A stretch of DNA of 64,000 bases, from positions 1,984,001 to 2,048,000 of the forward strand of contig OY744468.1 of the NCBI GenBank assembly GCA_963556145.1. The letters are read 5' to 3'. Below the pieces are notes generated by a model. It was not told where the DNA came from, searched no databases, and saw only the letters and a list, made by a program, of their open reading frames with translations. Made by a program: the position numbers and the translations under genes. The DNA is from Hygrocybe punicea. Its lineage: Eukaryota > Basidiomycota > Agaricomycetes > Agaricales > Hygrophoraceae. How positions within the stretch are numbered: position 1 is the first letter of the stretch; every line of letters starts with the position of its first letter. Below, in pieces: positions 10,751-21,900 of this stretch.

Positions 10751-12771
10751 ATGGCCCCTAAGAAGTCTGTGAATGTGAAGACTCAGTCCAAAGCTCGATC
10801 AAGCGCCATTTCGTATGTATATTTATTTTCATGTATTGCTGCTCGTTCTGAATAAAGGTCATACTGTTGTTTCTAGGAAGGGTAAGAAGGTCACCACCAC
10901 CAAGCCTGTCGATGATGAAGTGTACGTGTTTATTCCAATATTCTGATTCATCCACCATGACTAAACCACCCAGTAGTATTGCCAACTCCGAAGACGAAGA
11001 CGTTATTAGTGTTCATAGCGTCGCTAGCATTGCCAAACCCGTCTCGTCTATGAGGTGTGTCTCATGAATTGAATTTTCAGATACTAGTGATTTACTTCAG
11101 TAATATAGGCGGTCCAGGAAGACCACCAATAGAGCAAGGTTTGCAAGTTCAATTTATACTGTTCATGTAAACTAATATTCTTTATATTCAGCGGTAAAAG
11201 GCGGGATGGTTCAGAGGAAGACGAAGACAGGTCAGTAGCTCTAAATAATGTCTTTTATATTTGTGTATTCTTTAATCGCTTTACATAGTAAATTCTCTTC
11301 TCCATCGAAGAAGACAAAGTCAAACCAGCATCAATTACATGATGAGGATGACGACAGCGACGAAACATTCATGTGAGTTGGAAATTGAATAATTGGTCAT
11401 ATGTTAGACATGTCATAGGCCTATCGCAAAACTCGAATTCGGTTCTAAGAAATCAAATGCAGATAATGGTCTTCGGTATGATACTTCATATGATTCTTGT
11501 CCTTCATATATTAATAAATGATCAGCAACTCTGATACATCCATCAAAACCATGAAGGCGATTTCCTCCAAAGTCACAAAGACTACCCGTCTTCATGATAT
11601 CAGTGACGACAATGTTTCCAGTAGCGATGATGGAGCTGTGACATATGCACAAAACCAAATCACCAGGTACATTACATCTGTCTATTATTTTTTTAATTGA
11701 TGTCCTTGCTTAGCATATGCTCTCCAAACATGGATGAGTCCGACATTGGTACAAGAGACCCTCAGTTGGTCGATACATATAAGGACTGTGTCAACATTAA
11801 GTAACTATTCGGTTTTATCTTCTTAAGCAATGCTTAATATTGAATAGGGCCGCGGCCATGGTATCTTGGTCTAGTGCTATAGGGAATGGCAATCCTCAGT
11901 ACAGCGATGTTATCAGCAACATTCGCAAGGTCAACCAAAAGTAAGCTGTCAGCTAGGACTTTATGGTTAAAGACAATTCACATCGCATAACAGTTTGCTG
12001 TTCTCCGCAGTGACCTTTGTTCAATCTGGCAAGTACTCGAATCTTTCTCGTGACGATCCCGCCAATATCTCTACTGGAGCATTTGGGCATAGTTTCTTCC
12101 ACTCCGTTGCTGGTGCCATCCCAACGATCTTCACTTCTGTCATTCTAGTCGATTCATGCTTCCTTGATGAGCCAAAAGTTGGTGGGAACACGAAACCGAT
12201 CAAAGTCATCCAAGGGGCTTTACTCTCAGGAGAATGGGAGCGGTATGTTGGCGCCATTGGAATGGTCACTGGTGAGGCGGAATTTCGTGCACAACTATAT
12301 AAGGACTTTCTGTCCTTCTCGATGACAGCGGCAAGTGGGATGGATGCATCTCCTAGCAGTGAGTATACATTCAATGCTCTGTTATCAATCCTTACTCATA
12401 TTCAATAGAAGCTTCCTCTTCGAAATTCGTGCAGTCTAGTCCTTTTACTCGACGTCCCGCTCCATCTTACCAAAAGACTGCGCTGTCATTCCATGACATT
12501 GGTTAGTTTTATTCTCTCTCACACAATGTCCTTGGTTTCGTTTTTGATGCCTGTATTCATAGTCCCAATCTATGATGCCCGGAAAGTCAAAACGGACTTT
12601 ACCGACACCCTCAAAATACTTCAGAAACTCCCCCACTTTCCAGGCGATGTTCCTGCAGAATCGTGCGTTGTGGTCGGCCACACGATCAATACCTTCAAAC
12701 GCTCTGATGATTTGTTGAAGAGTATTTCCCTAAATGTGCAGTGGGTGATGGTATTGGGCGTCTCTCATTAA
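10751..12771 (+). CDS. Gene B: thirteen-exon gene, 461-aa protein of unknown function
   Basis: Exons: 10751-10812, 10877-10921, 10974-11054, 11109-11138, 11192-11230, 11289-11372, 11419-11475, 11526-11666, 11714-11800, 11848-11940, 11994-12358, 12409-12501, 12563-12771. The sum is 1386 nt, exactly 461 codons plus TAA. Introns are 46-64 nt. Introns 1-10 are all phase 2, so exons 2-10 are multiples of three (30-141 nt); introns 11-12 are phase 1. Residues 1-240 are disordered, with Lys/Ser and Asp/Glu blocks (SEEDEDR, DEDDDSDE). From about residue 240 a folded region follows (FVQSGKYSNLSRDDP…GEWERYVGAIGM). The C-terminus holds VPIYDARKVKTDF…SCVVVGHTIN…NVQWVMVLGV. No family is recognised. The basic start and acidic blocks suggest a nuclear or nucleic-acid-associated protein (inference). 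Confidence 0.85.
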
Positions 12772-12946
12772 CTTGTCGTCTTTCTCGTCATGAAACTAGT
12801 GTGCCATGCAGCGTGGCCTATTGCCAATTCTCTTTATGTTGCCTTGAATTTGTAATGTACCTATCATTGAAATCAAAGCGTTTCGTGCCTCTCAGACATG
12901 AGATCCGATTTGTGACATTTAAAGTTGACTAATGTACAAGTGAAGT

Positions 12947-14765
12947 TCAAAAATATGAGTATGCATTTGTAATGTCTACAAGCCATTTATACAATACCGC
13001 CGAAAATGTGTCCGCAAAAGATCCGATTGGTGCCCGAGTGGATTTCGCGCCTTGCTTCATGTTGGACCACAAGCTGCAGGTGTGATACCGTTCGATCTCG
13101 TTCACGAAGTAATTGACATTGTTGGTGTTTGAATCAACAATGAGCGAAATGTCCATGCGACAGAATACACTCATTGAAGGTTTCCCACCAATCAACGTCG
13201 ACTCTATGGCATACAGCCCCTCGTAGGTGTCTCGTACAAAGCCGAAGAATTGCTGTCTTGCTTGATCTCGAATTGCAATGGAGCCGTGATCCTGATTGCA
13301 AACATCGGTCTTCATGAGCATTCCCTGTGCTTGGAACGATCTTGGAAAATGCCAAAAACTCGTGAACATGTAATGCGAGACGGAGGGCATCTGCCTACCT
13401 CAATTCCTCTAACGTATAGAAGGTCGTCACAATATCCCACCTCCATGATTTGCTCTCTTTGTTGTAATGCGTATGGACCGTGTAAATGTCCCTTCCACCT
13501 AACAAAAACACTCGCCATTCTCCGATCTCGGCCAGCGGCTCAACATAGGTTTGACCGAACCAACGTGAACCGGGGACCTCACAGTTCAGGCGCATATAGT
13601 CCCAATTCCGCCTTGGATCGCCCGGGAACAACACATGGTGACCGGTGTCACTATGCGTTCGCTTCAAAACAATGTTCGGTGGAAACAGTTCACCGTCCTT
13701 CAGCAGCCTTGATTGTGGTCGCATCGTGTGCGTCCTTGACAATGCGACATGGAGCAAGTTTTGCATCTGCGTCCATTTCGAATGCACGGTGTTCATTTGT
13801 TTCGGTGGTGGCCACACCTGAATCGTTCGACACAGCTGGTCAATTCCGGCCAAGAATGTCGACACGTTTTCGACCGTTATACCATATTGATTACCACTAT
13901 AGATGACATTCGAATTAACCGAATTAAAAAGAAAGGAAACTCGGCAAAAATGTTTGACACGCTTACATATAGGACATTCCCATGTCCACACCACCAAATA
14001 CGCAATCGGTGGATTTGAACTTATTCCATGTTATGTTCGACCCCGGTGAGTTGAGCATGGCATGAGCGAACTCCGGCCAAAACATGTATTCAACATTGAA
14101 GCGGCGTATTGCACTGTTGGGCTCGTCACACCGCCAGTGGTGCATTCGCATAGCAACATAAACCTGGAATTGGAAAGTATTCTTTAGCGATAATTCTCCA
14201 TACATTTTTAAAATATACAAACCCATTCCTGCATGCAAACGAAATATCGCGTCTTGTGCGCCTTGAGATTGTGAATATAACCATCAAGGTGCGAGACGGT
14301 TTCGTACTCGTCTTGTGAAATCGTAATGTTGACGAATGCAAGATCATTGGTTGCAGCGGCTTTGCTTGTAATATGGGTGGTGGGATCAAGAACAAAGATT
14401 ATGTGGAAAACGGGATCGGTCCTGACGGACTGTGTAATCGTGCTCATGGCTGCATCCTCCATCTCCACATCGGAAGTGGGATCTGGTGTATTGGACGCCG
14501 TCGATGGCAACAACGCAAGTTCCTCTTCAGTAGCATTTCGAACACCTATGGAATTTTCTGCGCCCTTCCGTCCAATACAGCTGGATAGAGGACAGGTACC
14601 GGATGCGATGCAATTTGGATGCTTGCTTGCGGATCCACAATGGCGCTGACAGGAACTTCCTTCCCTTTTCCAGAGGATAGTTTGCGTCTGCATCGAGAGG
14701 CAGTTTCGTCCTGGACAGATGTGGCGGCACACTTCGTAGCCAACTTCCATGTGAGATTTGGGCAT
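12947..14765 (-). CDS. Gene D: predicted ATP-grasp-like protein, 5' part unresolved
   Basis: Minus-strand exons 14223 and upstream, 14163-13967, 13896-13399 and 13340-12947 join cleanly through GT-AG introns of 58-70 nt to a TGA. The carboxy half shows an ATP-grasp-like order: KRTHSDTGHHVL (~13680), WFGQTYVEPL…GEWRVFLLGGRDIYTVHT (~13530), then VFCRMDISLIV (~13155) and NYFVNEIER (~13095), matching the R-x-D…N-E metal-binding pattern of carboxylate-amine ligases. The amino part is Pro/Ser/Asp-rich (ASNTPDPTSDVEMEDAA). Upstream of about 14546 the best frame (SGKGKEVPVSAIVDPQAS) is one base out of phase with the next exon, so there is a missed intron, a 1-bp indel or an assembly error; the start is uncertain (14765 is the nearest ATG). 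Substrate unknown. It is convergent with gene B, 175 bp apart. Confidence 0.65.
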
Positions 14766-15039
14766 ATTGAAGGTCTAACAGATCAGATTATGTTAGTTTG
14801 TAAATTCAACGGGGTTCAGAATGGTACTGTGATATACCGGTATGTGTTCTATAACTCGGGATGTGTTGTGAGATGGTGAGTGTGAAGGAGAAGAAGAGTT
14901 AATCAAGTTTGGATAATCGTTTTGACTATCAATGATATCAGATTCGTGTCAGGTGACAACGGCAACAATGATGCTCCCCCGGTTGGATCGGCAAGGGGTT
15001 GGTTGTGCACCCATATTTGTCTTTAGAATGAATAACAAT
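14766..15039. other. Short gap upstream of gene D
   Basis: 274 bp between the nearest ATG of gene D and palindromic array II. It may hold the gene D promoter or a missed first exon. Nothing else was recognised. Confidence 0.4.
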
Positions 15040-15735
15040 GTAACGACCTGCCGAACACGTGTCGAACAGGCCGAACACTGTTCGGCAAGTGTTCGGTTAG
15101 TCATATGCATCTTGATGCGTTAATCAATGTCCGTATGGCTTGTCGAACACTTGTCGAACAGTGTTCGGCCTGTTCAACAAGTGTTCGACAAGCCAATGCT
15201 ACGTCAATACATTAAGTGGAATATATATTAACAAAGCAATGACTTGTCGAACACTTGTCGAACAGGCCGAACACTGTTCGACAAGTGTTCGACAAGTCAA
15301 TGCTACGTCAATAAATTAAGTGGAACATATATTCACGTAGAAATGGCTTGTCGAACACTTGTCGAACAGGCTGAACACTGTTTGACAAGTGTTCGACAAG
15401 CCACTTCTACGTGAATATATGTTCCACTTAATTTATTGACGTAGCATTGACTTGTCGAACACTTGTCGAACAGTGTTCGGCCTGTTCGACAAGTGTTCGA
15501 CAAGTCATTGCTTTGTTAATAAATCAAGTGGAATATATATTAACGTAGCAATGACTTGTCGAACACTTGTCGAACAGGCCAAACAGTGTTCGACAAGTGT
15601 TCGACAAGCCATTTCTACGGTAATATATGTTCCACTTAATTTATTGACGTAGCATTGACTTGTCGAACACTTTTCGAACACTGTTCGGCCTGTTCGACGA
15701 GTGTTCGACAAGCGTTCGATAATCCATTGTCTATG
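15040..15735. repeat. Palindromic array II (GTTCGACAAG core), alternating orientation
   Basis: Six to seven copies of the CTTGTCGAACACTTGTCGAA…GTTCGACAAGTGTTCGACAA palindrome, about every 105 bp, separated by a spacer with TACGTCAATAAATTAAGTGG. The spacer flips orientation: 15296-15345 is the inverse of about 15402-15450. The whole array is therefore a set of nested inverted repeats able to form cruciforms. It shares its core, not its spacer, with 7545-8300. Confidence 0.85.
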
Positions 15736-16073
15736 TTAATGACCATACCATTATGTATATTAACATCAAGCATGTTCGATCTCTTCGACGTGTCACAAGT
15801 TAACAATATATATTTGTATAGCTACATGACAAATAGCGCTTATCGACATTTTAAGGATGTATTACGGCACAACTTCAGAATCTGTTTGGTTGTATGTTAT
15901 TTGTACACCGCGTGTCCGATCAATGTATACAATGCCGAACATGTGTCGTTGACAGGTCATCTGACCTGGCCAGTTGCTTCATAGGCTAGGGCATCGACCC
16001 TGACATCCAACGTTTTCCGTTCCCCTCGTTTTTTCCCTCAGACGCCCACCACAAAGATTCTACTACAGCTACC
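15736..16073. other. Upstream region of gene C
   Basis: 338 bp between array II and gene C. A pyrimidine-rich tract (CCCCTCGTTTTTTCCCTC) lies about 40-55 bp before the gene C start codon, as is common in fungal promoters. No other gene is seen. Confidence 0.45.
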
Positions 16074-17988
16074 ATGTCCTTGCCAGTCGTCAAAACTTCG
16101 ACTCCCGCCGTCAATCCCGCGGCTTTCAAATACTGGCCTGATGCGCCGCCCAAAAAGCTGCAGGAGCTGCATCGCATCTTCCAAATCCAGTACATGGTCC
16201 CGCCGAAGATTCCGGCACCCAACAAGGAATCCGGCACCGTTCCCATCTTCTCTCGTAATCTCTATGTACTGAAGACCCACCCTCACGATGCCACCGCCCG
16301 AGGCGAGTTATGGCGGGAAATGCCCGAACGATACGAGGAACCGCTGCGTCGATTGATTTATCAAATGGATATGTACATCTACGCGACAGCAGCCATCGCA
16401 TACAACAAGGCACCCCACTACTCGCCAGACTACGTCAAAAACGATAAGGAAGGGACCGATTTACTTCGGGATTACCTCAAGTATACCGACACCGTCATGG
16501 ACGAAATTTGGGCAGAGGTTTTGGTCGCAAAACGGGCCAACGAGGTTGCCCGTGACTGGCGAAGCAAGATTTTCGATGATTGGCTCCTCAAAGAGTTTTA
16601 TATTGGCAAGCATTCTCCATCGGCATTGATTCAACATGGCGCTGTTAGCACCGAGACCATGCCAGAGGACCTCGGTGAGTATATATACGCATTGGCAGAC
16701 AAATGGATTATGACATCTGGCATCATAGATTGGGCGAAATACGACGAATCTGTGCCAGCATGGCACAGCGGAACCTCTGCAAATTGGTCGTTTGGTGGGC
16801 TTCCGGACGCCACAAAGCTCGAAATCATCGGTCATGTTATTGCTTGGTGTAAAGGACATAGTGTCCTCGTCGATGCCGATGTGGTGGAGGACGATGAAGG
16901 TATGATCTATAATTACATGTGTGAATGTGCTAATAATATAATACATTTGCAGAAGAGCCAGTTCCCCAGGGCAAGGGCAAGGGCAAAGCCAAGTCAAAAT
17001 CGGTCAAAAAACAGAAGACATCCTCCGCTGGTTTGTACAAATTTTTAACCATAGCAGTGTATAGATGTACTGAATATTCAGGTGGCGCAGACAATTCGTC
17101 CAAGAAGGACAAAAAGAAGCCCAAGCCCAAGCCCAAGCCCAGTAAGTACTTTCATTGTCTGTGATCATCACACACGGTAACTCCTCATCATCACAGAACG
17201 CACCGTGAAGTCCAAACCCGATGACGACGCTGACGGTGAGTTATTAAATTCTAAATATCAAGCTTATAACGCATATTGTTCATTCATGCATAGACGATAT
17301 CAAGATGGAGGAGGACGTAGCCCCGGTAAAGAAGAAACGATCAAAGGCTCAAATGCGTACATTACTCACTTTGCTCTGAATAATGCACTGACATCTCGCA
17401 GTCGCTGTCGAAATTGCGCCGTCGCGCGGATCCAAGAAATCGGAATCCGAAAAATTGACAGTGGAAGTTAAACCACCCGTCTCCTCCCAGTCGGATGATG
17501 TGCCACTGGAATCCGCAAAGTTGGGCTTGTTAGGACCAGAATGGGAGGGGTTGTTGCATTCTGATGACGATGTAATCATGCACGACAACGATGGACCTCC
17601 CAAACCCATACAGGACTCTCTCAGCGGCGATCACGAGGACGGCGAGACAGCAAAGAGGAGGAAGTTGGATCTGGCATCGGAGCAAGCCGGTATTATCGCA
17701 GAAAGGCTCCAGCCAGCGAAGCCTCCGAAGAAGTCTCCAACTCCGGGTATGCACATCACACTCTATATAGATTTCACATCTGATCTTATCAATATCCTAG
17801 GATTCCGTCCCAATACGCGTGCATCGTCACGCCATCAGTCGTCGACCCCGGTGGAGCCAGGCGGTTTATCAATGGATGTAGATTGGAGCAATATCGTTCC
17901 TCACGATATCCTAGTCTCGATTACGCCGAGCCAAACAAGGCCTTCATCTCCCAAGGCGTCAACATCTAAACTGGACCCTGGCCCTTAG
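16074..17988 (+). CDS. Gene C: eight-exon gene, 514-aa protein of unknown function
   Basis: Exons 16074-16674, 16729-16899, 16953-17030, 17082-17141, 17197-17235, 17294-17356, 17402-17746 and 17801-17988 total 1545 nt, an exact 514-codon frame to TAG. All seven introns (45-58 nt) are phase 1. The first intron is a multiple of three without a stop and could be retained. The start MSLPVVKTSTPAVNP follows a pyrimidine-rich leader. Residues 1-257 look helical and folded (ELWREMPERYEEPLRRL, WSFGGLPDATKLEIIGHV). The remainder is charged and disordered: Lys-rich KGKGKAKSKSVKKQK, a KPKPKPKPK run, then acidic and Ser/Pro-rich sequence with AKRRKLD, a possible nuclear signal. No known domain recognised. 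Its folded-plus-charged layout resembles gene B, but it lies outside the array bracket. Confidence 0.85.
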
Positions 17989-18386
17989 TTTCGGTTGCTG
18001 TAAGTCCTCTTTTTGTGGAGTATTAATTATATTTGACTAAAGACACTTTTATCTCAGTCGTTGATTTCTGGTAATCTGTTGGTAATCTGTGCCCTCAACG
18101 TCCTCCTCTACCGCCATTCTTTACATTTGTACAATATCTGTACATTTCTTTTTTTGCTCTATTGAAAATGGCTTGTGTTACTTTCCTATGACCATAACAA
18201 TTGAGTAAGATAATAAGTATACACAGATATCACATAAGACATCGATCTTGGTGACTGAAAACCTGTTTGCCTAAATTAAGTGTATTAATTTCAGTTCACG
18301 TTTGTCAGTACAGCCACCACAGGTAACATGAGAAGGTAACATGAGAAGGACAACCTTGGATTACTATGACTCGAGTTAATGAACAT
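17989..18386. other. Spacer between gene C and the Helitron
   Basis: A/T-rich sequence with a tandem GGTAACATGAGAA (about 18322-18347). It ends in TGACTCGAGTTAATG (18367-18382), similar to the dispersed repeat at 5562-5578. No gene seen. Confidence 0.5.
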
Positions 18387-18450
18387 TCAAATTGAATATA
18401 TGTAATAAACCAGAACTGCCAACTTTATGGACCAATTAAATGGGGAGACA

Positions 18451-18654
18451 CATAGGAGACGGATGAGGAATTTTTGCCATCAAATAATATTGAGATCTCC
18501 ACTCAATTATTTTGTTGCTATCATAAGTCCGAAAATGTCGAAAACATAACGTTATCCACTTTTTACAACGTTTTCAGACTTATGATAACAACAAAAATAA
18601 TTGAGTGGAGATCTCAATATTATTTGATGGTAAATTCCTCATCCATCCCCTGTG
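18451..18654. mobile_element. 204-bp palindromic MITE of the CACAGG family
   Basis: The left end CATAGGAGACGGATGAGGAA and the right end's inverse CACAGGGGATGGATGAGGAA match the ends at 3178 and 31360. The arms meet near 18552 as an almost complete palindrome. ACA flanks both sides (18448-18450, 18655-18657), a 3-bp target duplication. This is the smallest complete member in the window, inserted in the Helitron's 5' leader. Confidence 0.85.
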
Positions 18655-18937
18655 ACAACTGTAACAAATCCCCCTCATATGGTGGCAAGCATAACCATCA
18701 CTCCAAGGAAAGCTATGACTATTCAGTACCGGAATATTACGTATGTTACGAAAACATTCAATTGAATAAAAACATTATAAAGCTTCAGGCACACCTTATG
18801 ATGTTTTTGGAAGAGCTTACAAATAAGATAATGTCATATGATCAATCCAATTGTGTTAATTGTTGTTCATGATCCGAACCACTTAACTAGTTAAATAGAT
18901 ACATGGGCGGTGCTTTCTCTTACTATCACCAATCCAC

Positions 18938-21900
18938 ATGAATCTCCACGATATCATGCATGTCTGCATTGCGGTATTGACTTATCTACATTTCCTTGCA
19001 AATGCAACCATATTTCCACAACTATGCCAAGACCAACTTATGTATATCTCTCTTGAACCAATATCCGCTCCTTTGATATCGGCATTGACCCAAGAATTGG
19101 GTGTTTTTCAAAGAAAACTCATAGAACATGAGTTTGCCCCAGATCAGGGCGATGCAACAATATTGATGCAAATAAATGCAACACAATGTGTAAAGTTCAT
19201 TGAAATAACAAAAGATAACTTGACGGTCGATCCATTATTTGTTTGGACTACATTTAAAAATAGCGCGTTCAAAATGCAATTACGTTCTATTCAATATGAC
19301 AGAACATATTTCTTACCTCCTAAATATCTCTTCACTTTATATTGTCTTCTCAAACCTATCACTGTTCAATGTCGTTGTAAAATGATCAATGCATTGCTAA
19401 TGCGATCACTATTGAGACGACATGATTTCAGATCATATTTGTTTCATTGTATTACTAGTTCTCTATCACATGCAACGTTGCTGTGGACCACACTATGTTT
19501 CATAATACGGCATAGCCGTTCAAACATAATTATGTTCAATTTGAATTTATTCAGAAACTTGTTTAAATCTTTATATATAAATTCCGTTCATAGATATGAC
19601 TACATTGGTGGTGGTAAACGAATACCAACATTCAAGTTTAGCTTTATTCAATCTTTCATGCTACCGTCTAATAATATCAACCATGATTCTGACATATTAT
19701 TCGAATATGTGGGGCATATTGATGAACAAACTGCCAACACTTTATATGAAGATAGAAAAAATTATGCATGTGTTAAAATGTCTTTACATGAACTTCTGCC
19801 AAATTTGACAGTGAAGGATATTGGTGAAATAACAACAATACATGGTATATATTTGTCAAAGACATTACGAAGATTACATGGACAAGATCTATCTGTGGCA
19901 TTAATGAGGCATCATTGTTCAGCTTGTGATACTCATGTTTCTATTTTTCATGTGCATAATATTAAATCAAATAAAGATAAGTGTAAAGAGTGGTACAAAA
20001 GACAACAAATGACAGAAACATATGAGTGCGGAAAAGAAGAAACTCAGACTAAAATGAAAGAAGAATTGGACAAGTCAGATGAGCAATTATTTCCTCCTCG
20101 TCCACCATCTATTGAATTGAAGGAAACCATAATCAGCAACTGGTGCAGAGATACATCACCCAAATGTTTCCAAGAAAGTGGGTGTGCTGTATGTGGTCAA
20201 TTGGTTGCATTGAAGAACATGTCTTTATTGTCAAAGACGAAGGTTAATCTGAAAATCTTAACTAGAAACAATATGGGAATCACAAGATGTGAACGATATC
20301 ATTGTTCTGATCCAATAGAGGATATCAAAGGTCCAGTGCTAGATGACACATGTAAATGGATATGCAAACCATGTGTGCTCAGTCTGAATAAAGGCCAAAC
20401 TCCCAAATATGCTTTGGCAAATGGACTTTGGATGGGAAGAATTCCTGCACAACTTCAAAATCTAACATTTGCTGAACAACTTTTGATTGCCCATGTTCGT
20501 CACAACAAATGTATTGTTCGTGTCTCCTCTGGGATGCATAAAATGAAAGCAAATGCCATCATGTTTCAAAACCCAACACCAAAGATATATCAACGGTTGC
20601 CTCCAACAATTAAAGAACTTGATGAAGTGCTAGCCTTTATTTTCACTGGTCCTGCCAGACCAACTCCAGAAGACATGGAGCAAACGCCTTTATTGGTTCG
20701 CCGAAGGCGAGTTTCAGCAGCTTTAGAATGGCTGAAATTGAATCACATGGATTACTATGATTTAGATATCTCCTATGAAAATCTAGCACAATATCCAGAT
20801 CATGGAATTCCTGTTGTGGTTGCATATCGACCAGCAGACACAAATAAGAAACCGGAAGCCACTAGTGCATTTGACAATGAAGAGGAAGATGGTGTTGAAG
20901 ATGGGCCTTGTCCCTTTGTTGTTAATGGTGTAACTGGCGAAGATCTAGATATTACAAGTCCAAAAGCATTAATAGCTAGAGCCACCAAGCACTTGATAGA
21001 TGACCATGGTGGTGTTCTTGCCATAAGCCATGCTAGAAATCCAGAATCATTCTTTAATAATCCTCAATTATATCCTATGATGTTCCCCTGCCTATTTCCA
21101 TATGGCTTGGGTGGTATTAGCAGCATAGACAATGATGTTTTGAGCATCAGTGATATGATGCACAAAAGACATCTCCTGATGTACCATGACAAAAGATTTC
21201 AAACCGATCCCTATTTTCCATTGATTGCATTCAATCAAGAACAAATCAAAGACAGTACAACCGGAGGATATTTGTTGACTAACAAACATAATTTCAACGA
21301 TATTGCAGATCGCCTGATGAATATCAATACAGCTGTTTTGGATGACCTCTCTAAAAGATTGTCTAGAGGTGATAGAGTCAAACCAGATACATCGGAAGAG
21401 AAAGCATGCTATAAACTCATTTCTGATCTGGATCACGTAGCTGGTCAGGTCAAAGGTTCAATTACTAACAAGAAATACATGCGAAATGAGATTTGGTCTC
21501 TGATATCCTATATTGGTGCTCCGACTTGGTCTATCACTTTTGCACCTGCAGACATCAATCACCCACTATGCTTATATTATGCTGACAACAAAGAAAAGTT
21601 TTATCCTAAACTACGTCTACCCCAGGATTGTTACAAACTAATTGCAAACAATCCAGTTGCTGGAGCCCACTTCTTTCACTTTACTACTGAAATGTTCATC
21701 AAACATATATTAGGAATAAATGAATCTCATCCTGGCCTGTATGGAAACACATCAGGTTATTATGCAACGGTAGAGGAACAAGGATGTCTTACCTTGCATC
21801 TTCATATGCTGTTGTGGATAAAGGGATGCCTTACACCTCAGGAAATACGTGACAAAATTATGGGTGAAAATTCTGACTTTCAGAAAAGATTGGTGGAATA

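Noticed and set aside
10445..10855. 136-codon plus-strand frame upstream of gene B
   Set aside because: Its end overlaps the true first exon and intron of gene B, and its upstream part has no coding character or splice support.
15452..15711. Similar frames on both strands (MSNTCRTVF / MSNTRRTGRTVF)
   Set aside because: Translation of the palindromic GTTCGACAAG array.
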